A stretch of 64,000 nucleotides of DNA, from contig CALRPY020000009.1 of the NCBI GenBank assembly GCA_943370145.1, positions 33,629 to 97,628 of the forward strand, given 5' to 3'. Each line of letters starts with the position of its first letter. The first letter of the stretch is position 1. Shown here piece after piece: positions 58,633 through 64,000 of this stretch. The position numbers and the translations under genes were made by a program. The notes under the pieces are model-generated. The model worked only from the letters and a program-made list of their open reading frames with translations. It was not told the DNA's origin and searched no databases. Source of the DNA: Ga0077536 sp943370145 (lineage in GTDB: Bacteria > Pseudomonadota > Gammaproteobacteria > Ga0077536).

Positions 58633-59592
58633 GTGCGCGTGCTCGTCACCGGCGCCAGCGGCTTCGTTGGACGACGCGTCTGCGCGCTGCTGGCGGCAAA
58701 CGATTACGAGGTGATCGCGGTGACGCGCGCGACGGAGGCGCCGGTGCCCGGCGCCGCGCGCACGCTCGCGCTTGGCGAGATTGGCCCCGCGACGCACTGG
58801 CAGCCCGCGCTCGATGGCTGCGATGCGCTCGTGCACCTCGCGGCGCGCACACACCAGGGCGACGACGCGACGATGCGTGACGACTTCTTCCGCATCAATG
58901 TCGAGGGCACGCGCGGCCTCATCGACGCTGCGCTCGCGGCCGGTGTCCGGCGCGTGGTGTTCGTCAGCTCGGCCAAGGTGTATGGCGAGTCGTCGCCGCT
59001 GGATGCCAACGGTCGGCCGCACGCGTTCACCGCGACCGACGTGCCGCGACCGGCGGGACCCTATGGCGCCTCCAAGCTCGCGGCCGAGGCGCTGCTGCGC
59101 GAGCGCTGCGCGACGGCACGGGCCGCGCTGACGATCCTGCGGCCGCCGCTCGTCTACGGGCCCGGCAACAAGGCGAACCTGTTCGCGCTGATGCGCGCGA
59201 TCGAACGCGGCGTGCCCCTGCCGCTTGCGTCGATCCGCAATGCGCGCAGCCTCGTGTTCGTGGACCATCTCGCCGACGCGATCGGCGCCGCGCTCGCGCA
59301 GGCGCAAGGCACGCACGTCTACCCGGTGGCGGATGTCGAACTGTCGACGCCGGCCCTGATCGAGGCGCTCGCGGCCGGCATGCGGAAGCCGGCGCGGCTG
59401 CTGCCCTGTCCCGTGGGCCTGCTGTCCGTGCTTGGCCGCCTCACCGGCCGCGGGGCGGCCATCGAGCGCCTCACCGGCTCCCTCGTGCTGGAGCACGCGC
59501 AAATCACGCGCGAACTCGGCTGGCGGCCGCGCTTCACGCTGGCCGAGGCGATGCGCCTGACGGGCGATGCATACTGGAGCGCGCGCGGATGA
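58633..59592 (+). CDS. wbpV: 4-keto sugar reductase/epimerase (WbpV type)
   Basis: A 319-residue SDR. VLVTGASGFVGRRV is the cofactor loop; VSSAKVYGESSPLDANG and YGASKLAAEALL hold Ser and Tyr/Lys; LRPPLVYGPGNKANLFALMR and RSLVFVDHLADAI are the segments found in WbpV/WbjF-like proteins. WbpV reduces the WbpM product to UDP-QuiNAc (family knowledge), so these genes would supply the first sugar. The GTG start directly follows the previous stop with no space. Order wbpV-wbpL-wbpM matches Pseudomonas loci. Confidence 0.82.
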   Translation: MRVLVTGASGFVGRRVCALLAANDYEVIAVTRATEAPVPGAARTLALGEIGPATHWQPALDGCDALVHLAARTHQGDDATMRDDFFRINVEGTRGLIDAALAAGVRRVVFVSSAKVYGESSPLDANGRPHAFTATDVPRPAGPYGASKLAAEALLRERCATARAALTILRPPLVYGPGNKANLFALMRAIERGVPLPLASIRNARSLVFVDHLADAIGAALAQAQGTHVYPVADVELSTPALIEALAAGMRKPARLLPCPVGLLSVLGRLTGRGAAIERLTGSLVLEHAQITRELGWRPRFTLAEAMRLTGDAYWSARG

Positions 59593-60587
59593 TCGTGGCC
59601 GTGCTGCTGGTGGCCTTCGCCGCGTCCGCGCTGCTCACCGGCCTCGTGCGCCGCTATGCGCTGTCCCGCGCGGTGCTCGACATCCCGAACGAACGCAGCC
59701 TGCACACTGTCCCGACGCCGCGCGGCGGAGGTATCGCGATTGTGGTCGTGGTGAGCTTCGCGCACGCGGCGTGTGTGGTTGCCGGGCTGCTGCCGCTGGC
59801 GTCCGGCCTCGCGTGGGGTGGGGCGGCGCTGCTGCTCGCCGCGCTCGGGTGGGCGGACGACAGGCGCCCACTGCCGGCGCGAACGCGCTTGTGCATCCAG
59901 GTGGTGATCGCCCTCGTCGCCCTGGCGGTGATCACCGGCGCGGCGCCGGCCAGCGCCCTCTGGCAGGCGGTGGCGGTCGTGGTCGGCGGCGTCGCCTTCG
60001 TCTGGTTCGTCAATCTCTACAACTTCATGGACGGCGCCGACGGGCTCGCCGCGATCCAGGCCACCGTCGCCGCCGGCACGCTGGGCATGTTGGCCGCGAT
60101 CGACGGCGACACGGGCGTGGCCGCGGTCGCGCTCGCGCTGGCCGGCGCGAGTGCCGGCTTCCTGCGCTGGAACCGGGCGCCGGCGCGTATCTTCCTCGGC
60201 GACGTCGGCAGCTATTTCCTAGGCGGCTATCTCGGCCTGCTCGCCTGCCACCTGCTGGCCCGCGGCGACGCCATCTGGCACTGGCTGATCCTGCTCGCGC
60301 CCTTCATCACCGACGCGAGCCTGACGCTGGCCCGGCGCATCCTCGCCGGCGAGCGCTGGTGGGCCGCGCATCGCACTCACGCCTACCAGCAACTGGTCAC
60401 CGCCGGCTGGAGCCACGCGAGGCTGGCGCGCGCTTTCCTCGCGCTGTGCCTGCTGCTCATGCTGCTGGCGGCCGGGGCCTGGCGGCAGCCGGCCCTGGCG
60501 CCCTGGCTCGCGCTGCTCGCCTACGGCCTAACTGTTACCATATGGGCCATGATCCTGCTCCAGCACCGCCCGCCGTCCGCTGCCTGA
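59589..60587 (+). CDS. wbpL: Initiating polyprenyl-phosphate sugar-1-phosphate transferase (WbpL/WecA type)
   Basis: A 332-residue polytopic membrane protein of the MraY/WecA family with about ten helices. PNERSLHTVPTPRGGGIAIV, VNLYNFMDGADGLAAIQATV (catalytic Asp loop), RIFLGDVGSYFLGGYLGLL and ERWWAAHRTHAYQQLV (HRxH) are the conserved cytoplasmic motifs. It moves HexNAc-type sugar-1-phosphate to undecaprenyl phosphate to begin the glycan. In Pseudomonas WbpL starts both ABC-dependent and flippase-dependent chains, which would fit the two export systems here. ATGA overlap joins it to wbpV. Confidence 0.92.
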   Translation: MIVAVLLVAFAASALLTGLVRRYALSRAVLDIPNERSLHTVPTPRGGGIAIVVVVSFAHAACVVAGLLPLASGLAWGGAALLLAALGWADDRRPLPARTRLCIQVVIALVALAVITGAAPASALWQAVAVVVGGVAFVWFVNLYNFMDGADGLAAIQATVAAGTLGMLAAIDGDTGVAAVALALAGASAGFLRWNRAPARIFLGDVGSYFLGGYLGLLACHLLARGDAIWHWLILLAPFITDASLTLARRILAGERWWAAHRTHAYQQLVTAGWSHARLARAFLALCLLLMLLAAGAWRQPALAPWLALLAYGLTVTIWAMILLQHRPPSAA

Positions 60588-60588
60588 C

Positions 60589-62472
60589 ATGCGATTGCCG
60601 AACATCCGCACCATCGTCATCTCGCACGACCTGGCCATGATCGCGCTGGCCTGGTTTCTCGCGCTGTCCGCGCGCTTCAACTTCGCGCTGCCGCCGGCCG
60701 AATTCCTCGTTTCGAACCTGCGCGCGCTGCCGGTCGTGATCCTCGTGCAGGGTGCGATTGCCTGGTATTTCCGCCTCTACCGTGGGCTGTGGCGCTTCGC
60801 GAGCCTGCAGGACCTCTGGAACATCGTGCGCAGCTCCGTGCTCGGCGCCTTCGGCATCGCGCTCGCCCTGTTCGTGCTGACGCGGCTCGAGAACATCCCG
60901 CGCTCGGTGCTGATGCTCTACCCGTTGTTCCTCGTGTTCCTGCTTGGCGGCCCGCGCCTGCTGTACCGGCTCGCGAAAGACCGCAGCCTGAACCTGCACA
61001 ACATCCGCAACGGTGAGCGCATTCTCGTGGTCGGCGCTGGCAGCAGCGGCGAAATGCTGGTGCGCGACATCCTGCGCGACGGCAACTACGTGCCGGTGGG
61101 CTTCGTCGACGACCGCGCGGGACTTACCCGCATGCGAATCCACGGTATCCCGGTGCTGGGCTCCATCGCGAGCCTGCCGGAGCTCGTGCAGCGTTACCAG
61201 GTCGATCGCATCTTCATCGCGATCCCGTCCGCGACGAATGCGCAGATGCAGCGCATCGTCGAGCTCTGCGAGCGCAGCGGCTGCCCGTTCCGCACGCTGC
61301 CGCGGCTGCAGGACCTGGTGTCCGGCCGCGTGGGCCTGCGCGAAGTGCGCGAGGTGGCGATCGACGACCTGCTCGGGCGCAGCGCCGTGCAGCTCGACTG
61401 GGCCGGTATCCAGCGCCAGCTGCTGGGACAGACCGTGCTCGTCACGGGCGGCGGCGGCTCGATCGGCGCGGAACTGTGCCGCCAGGTCGCGCGCCTCGGG
61501 GTCGCCGCGCTGGTCATCTACGAGCGCAGCGAGTTCCAGCTCTACCTCATCGAGCGCGAACTGCGCCAGGGTTTCCCGCACCTGACCTTGCACGCGATGC
61601 TGGGCGACGTCTGTGACGCCGTGGCGCTCGAGCACGCGTTCGCCGAACACAGGCCGCGCCTGGTCTTCCATGCCGCCGCCTACAAGCACGTGCCGATCGT
61701 CGAGGCGCAGATTCGTGAAGGGGTGCGCAACAACATCCTCGGCACCAGCAACGTCGTCGAGGCCGCGGATCGCCACGGCTGCGACGCGATGGTGCTGATC
61801 TCGACCGACAAGGCCGTGCGCCCCAGCAGCGTGATGGGCGCGACCAAGCGCTTTGCGGAACTGCTGTGCGAGCGCAAGAACCTGCAGTCGAAAACCCGTT
61901 ACGTCACCGTGCGCTTCGGCAACGTGCTCGGCTCGGCCGGCAGCGTGGTCCCGCTGTTCCGCGAGCAGATCAGGAGCGGCGGCCCGATCACCGTCACGCA
62001 CCCGGAAGCGACGCGCTACTTCATGACGATCCCCGAGGCCTGCCAGCTGATCCTGCAGGCAGTGTCGGTGGGCGGCGGCGGCGACATCTTCGTGCTCGAC
62101 ATGGGCGAGCCGGTCAACATCACCTACCTCGCGGAGCAGATGATCCGCCTGTCGGGCCATGTGCCGGGCGAGGACATCCGCATCGTCTACACGGGCCTGC
62201 GGCCGGGCGAGAAGCTGCGCGAAGAGCTGTTCCATGCCGAGGAGAACCTGCGCCCGACCAGCCATCCCAAGCTGCTGCTCGCGGCCCACACGCGGCTCGA
62301 GGCGGCCCGCATCCTGGATCTGTATGAACGGCTGATGCAAGCCTGTGATAGGTTCGACGAAAAACGGATCCGCGAGACCTTGACCGAGGCGGTGCCCGAG
62401 TTGTCCGATGAACACGCGCGCACGGTGGCGCGAGACCAGACTGTCCTGCAATTCAAACGGAGTCAGACGTGA
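60589..62472 (+). CDS. wbpM: Membrane-bound UDP-sugar 4,6-dehydratase (WbpM/CapD type)
   Basis: A 627-residue protein. Four membrane helices lie in residues 1-125, then a first Rossmann-like domain (ILVVGAGSSGEMLVRDILRD, about 143-162) and a catalytic SDR domain beginning VLVTGGGGSIGAELCRQVAR (about 283). ISTDKAVRPSSVMGATKRFA shows the Ser...Met-x-x-x-Lys arrangement of WbpM-type dehydratases, in which Met replaces Tyr. It converts UDP-GlcNAc to the 4-keto-6-deoxy sugar. Length and layout match WbpM (about 665) and CapD relatives. Confidence 0.93.
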   Translation: MRLPNIRTIVISHDLAMIALAWFLALSARFNFALPPAEFLVSNLRALPVVILVQGAIAWYFRLYRGLWRFASLQDLWNIVRSSVLGAFGIALALFVLTRLENIPRSVLMLYPLFLVFLLGGPRLLYRLAKDRSLNLHNIRNGERILVVGAGSSGEMLVRDILRDGNYVPVGFVDDRAGLTRMRIHGIPVLGSIASLPELVQRYQVDRIFIAIPSATNAQMQRIVELCERSGCPFRTLPRLQDLVSGRVGLREVREVAIDDLLGRSAVQLDWAGIQRQLLGQTVLVTGGGGSIGAELCRQVARLGVAALVIYERSEFQLYLIERELRQGFPHLTLHAMLGDVCDAVALEHAFAEHRPRLVFHAAAYKHVPIVEAQIREGVRNNILGTSNVVEAADRHGCDAMVLISTDKAVRPSSVMGATKRFAELLCERKNLQSKTRYVTVRFGNVLGSAGSVVPLFREQIRSGGPITVTHPEATRYFMTIPEACQLILQAVSVGGGGDIFVLDMGEPVNITYLAEQMIRLSGHVPGEDIRIVYTGLRPGEKLREELFHAEENLRPTSHPKLLLAAHTRLEAARILDLYERLMQACDRFDEKRIRETLTEAVPELSDEHARTVARDQTVLQFKRSQT

Positions 62473-63353
62473 GCAGCAAGGTACGCAAGGCGGTGTTTCC
62501 GGTGGCCGGGTTGGGAACTCGCTTCCTGCCGGCAACCAAGGCCAATCCCAAGGAGATGCTGCCGGTCGTCGACAAGCCGCTGATCCAGTACGCGGCGGAG
62601 GAGGCGGTCGCGGCGGGCATCACGGAGCTCATCTTCGTCACCGGCCGCGCGAAGCGCTCGATCGAGGATCATTTCGACAAGGCCTACGAACTCGAAGCCG
62701 AACTCGAAAAGAACAACAAGACCGCGATGCTGGAGATCGTACGCCAGGTCCTGCCGGCGCACGTGTCCTGCATCTACATCCGGCAGGCGGAGCCGCTGGG
62801 CCTCGGCCACGCCGTGCTGTGCGCGAAGCCCGCGGTCGGCAACGAGCCCTTCGCGGTAATCCTCGCCGACGACCTCATTGACGGGCGGCCCAAGGGTTGC
62901 CTCGCGCAGATGATTGACGTCTTTTCCCACTACAACACCGGCGTGATCGCGGTCCAGACCATCCCCCGCGAGGACACCGACAAGTACGGCATCGTCGAGG
63001 TCAGGTCCATCGACCAGCGCGTGGGCAAGATCCAGAGCATCGTCGAAAAGCCGAAGCCGGACGTGGCGCCGTCGAACCTGGCGGTGGTGGGGCGCTACAT
63101 CCTGCCCGGCAGCATCATGGGGATACTGGAGAACACCCAGCGCGGCGCGGGCGGCGAAATCCAGCTCACGGACGCGATTGCGACGCTGCTAAACCAGCAG
63201 CAGGTACTGGCCTATGAATTCGAGGGCACCCGCTACGATTGCGGGTCGAAGCTCGGCTACCTGGAAGCGACGATAGACTACGCCCTGCAGCACCCGGAGC
63301 TCAAAGAGCAGTTCCGGGCTTTCCTCCGGCGGAAACTGCCCACGCTCGCCTGA
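62469..63353 (+). CDS. galU: UTP-glucose-1-phosphate uridylyltransferase
   Basis: A 294-residue enzyme. AVFPVAGLGTRFLPATKANP is the nucleotide-binding signature, with Lys in NPKEMLPVVDKPLIQYAAEE; ILADDLIDGRPKGC and IVEKPKPDVAPSNLAVVGRY follow, as does GGEIQLTDAIATLL. It makes UDP-glucose, substrate for Ugd and thereby for UDP-GlcA and UDP-GalA. The GTG start overlaps the wbpM stop (GTGA), so it belongs to the polysaccharide operon here rather than being a lone housekeeping gene. Confidence 0.96.
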   Translation: MSSKVRKAVFPVAGLGTRFLPATKANPKEMLPVVDKPLIQYAAEEAVAAGITELIFVTGRAKRSIEDHFDKAYELEAELEKNNKTAMLEIVRQVLPAHVSCIYIRQAEPLGLGHAVLCAKPAVGNEPFAVILADDLIDGRPKGCLAQMIDVFSHYNTGVIAVQTIPREDTDKYGIVEVRSIDQRVGKIQSIVEKPKPDVAPSNLAVVGRYILPGSIMGILENTQRGAGGEIQLTDAIATLLNQQQVLAYEFEGTRYDCGSKLGYLEATIDYALQHPELKEQFRAFLRRKLPTLA

Positions 63354-63368
63354 GCGGCGAGCTCAGGC
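63348..63368. terminator. Hairpin between convergent galU and the small leftward gene
   Basis: GCCTGAGC/GCTCAGGC (8-bp stem 63348-63355 and 63361-63368, five-base loop) begins inside the galU stop codon and ends against the stop of the leftward gene. No T run. It is a third case, after 8615 and 10899, of a perfect hairpin in a convergent junction. Confidence 0.5.
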
Positions 63369-63608
63369 TCAGAGGCGGGTGAGAATCTGGCGCTTGTGCG
63401 CCAGTTCCGCCTGCAGGTAGTTCAGCGCTTTCAGCGACTGCTCGTCGTCCGGATGGCCGGCGGCGGCAATGAGCTCTTCGAGCTCGCGGATTTCTTCCTG
63501 GATTTCCTCGCGCTCGTCGGCGACGCCGAGCAGCGGGAAAAACGTTTCGAGCTGCTTCAGCTCGTCGACCAGTGCGTTCCAGCCTTCAGAGCCTGAATGT
63601 GATCCCAT
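63369..63608 (-). CDS. Small conserved hypothetical protein, helical
   Basis: A 79-residue, acidic, almost wholly helical protein without signal or membrane segments. Heptad-like stretches (DEREEIQEEIRELEELIAAA and QSLKALNYLQAELAHKRQIL) suggest a helical hairpin or coiled coil. I do not recognise a family and no function is proposed. On its strand GGGAGGGG lies about nine bases before the ATG at 63608, which supports this start. It is convergent with galU and divergent from the ppnN-like gene. Confidence 0.7.
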   Translation of the reverse strand: MGSHSGSEGWNALVDELKQLETFFPLLGVADEREEIQEEIRELEELIAAAGHPDDEQSLKALNYLQAELAHKRQILTRL

Positions 63609-63655
63609 CGTGAATCCCCTCCCGTTCCACCGATTCCCAAATCGCAGCGCAACCT

Positions 63656-63789
63656 GACTACCTTGTTATTATGATCGGGTAATCCGCTGATCTTTAAGCC
63701 ATAGGTTATATGATTCTCACAAAACACTCTTAGCAGTCAAGCTTAATTTGATCGCTCAAGCCTTTGATCTTCACTTCCGGTAAATCTGC
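63656..63789. promoter_or_regulatory. AT-rich intergenic region between divergent genes
   Basis: The 181-base gap is visibly poorer in GC than the rest of the window. TATGAT (63709-63714) is a candidate -10 for the rightward gene, without a convincing -35. A strong ribosome site before the ATG at 63790 is missing. Both promoters must be here; I cannot place the leftward one. Confidence 0.35.
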
Positions 63790-64000
63790 ATGAACCTCAA
63801 GCCTTCCACCGTCGACCATGCGGTCGTCAGTCCCGAGAACGTCCTCTCCGTGCTGTCGCAGGCCGAGGTCAACAAGCTGTGCGCCGCGCGCCGGGGGCCG
63901 CTCTTCGACACCTTCCGGCGCTGCGCACTGGCGGCGATGACGAGCGGGGTGGAAACGGACAATGCGCGCGACCTGATGGACGCCTATGCCGATTTCCAGG
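63790..64000 (+). CDS. ppnN: Nucleotide 5'-monophosphate nucleosidase PpnN-like, N-terminal part (3' end outside window)
   Basis: The first 70 codons of a gene cut by the right edge. SPENVLSVLSQAEVNKLCAA followed by FDTFRRCALAAMTSGVETDN and ARDLMDAYADFQ resemble the N-terminal regulatory domain of PpnN (YgdH), the LOG-family enzyme that hydrolyses purine and pyrimidine nucleoside monophosphates and is affected by (p)ppGpp. The catalytic LOG domain would lie outside the window. The start ATG is the first in the frame after the AT-rich gap. Confidence 0.75.
   Translation, partial: MNLKPSTVDHAVVSPENVLSVLSQAEVNKLCAARRGPLFDTFRRCALAAMTSGVETDNARDLMDAYADFQ

Noticed and set aside
60535..62535. Minus-strand open frame of over 660 codons opposite wbpM
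   Set aside because: Composition is typical of an antisense shadow (His/Arg/Asp/Ala rich); wbpM on the plus strand has all catalytic motifs.

Overview
The window is strongly GC-rich chromosomal DNA, most likely from a gammaproteobacterium (Xanthomonadales/Nevskiales/Steroidobacter-like; order not certain). The pointers are a complete System I cytochrome c maturation operon (ccmABCDEFGHI), a bacterial thiopurine methyltransferase, a wbpV-wbpL-wbpM module as at the end of Pseudomonas O-antigen loci, and dense REP-like intergenic repeats. I saw no rRNA, tRNA, CRISPR array or transposase gene.

Left part (1-12.4 kb): small unrelated metabolic and redox genes in short operons. They include an acyl-CoA dehydrogenase tail, an ECF-type permease, a thioesterase, thiopurine methyltransferase, an SDR, a CaiB/BaiF CoA-transferase, an EamA transporter, a MazG-like protein, a quinohemoprotein of the PVA-dehydrogenase type with its own haem domain, two related small cytochromes c, a secreted nuclease, a lipoprotein and a macro-domain protein. 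Near 8.95-9.06 kb a perfect FNR/Anr-type palindrome stands 5' of a strong intrinsic terminator, suggesting an oxygen-regulated small RNA. Between 12.4 and 19.8 kb the ccm genes run leftward, nearly all overlapping by four bases, with a 57-codon ccmD and an upstream conserved gene that may lead the operon. Their neighbourhood with three haem-binding proteins fits a c-type cytochrome region.

Right part (20.1-63.4 kb): about 43 kb in which every gene reads rightward, a surface polysaccharide (O-antigen/EPS) locus. Precursor supply: UDP-GlcA 4-epimerase, TviB/WbpO-type dehydrogenase, Ugd, WbpB-WbpD-WbpE (diacetamido-uronic acid), extended SDRs, WbpV/WbpM (QuiNAc-type sugar) and GalU. Initiation: a WbpL-like transferase. 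Export: Wzm/Wzt with a Wzt C-terminal domain, plus a separate MurJ/MOP-like flippase. Decoration: an MBOAT acyltransferase with an SGNH partner, two AsnB-type amidotransferases, a sulfotransferase, two FemAB-like proteins, two deacetylase-like proteins, three methyltransferases and two further DegT-type aminotransferases. Three related glycosyltransferases share an unusual N-terminal signature. A MarR-like regulator with a Rossmann-like C-terminal half lies downstream of two matching operator palindromes. The block from about 35.4 to 55 kb is the least familiar part and the best candidate for an undescribed glycan-modification system.

The gaps carry two repeat families: (i) 39-41 bp near-perfect palindromes with the half-site GAGAAAAGGTGTCAGATTT, six copies in three pairs, one pair embedded in a 154-bp tandem duplication; (ii) REP-like units built around CCTCTCCC...GGGAGAGG plus GGGTGAGGG. 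The right edge cuts a ppnN-like nucleosidase gene.
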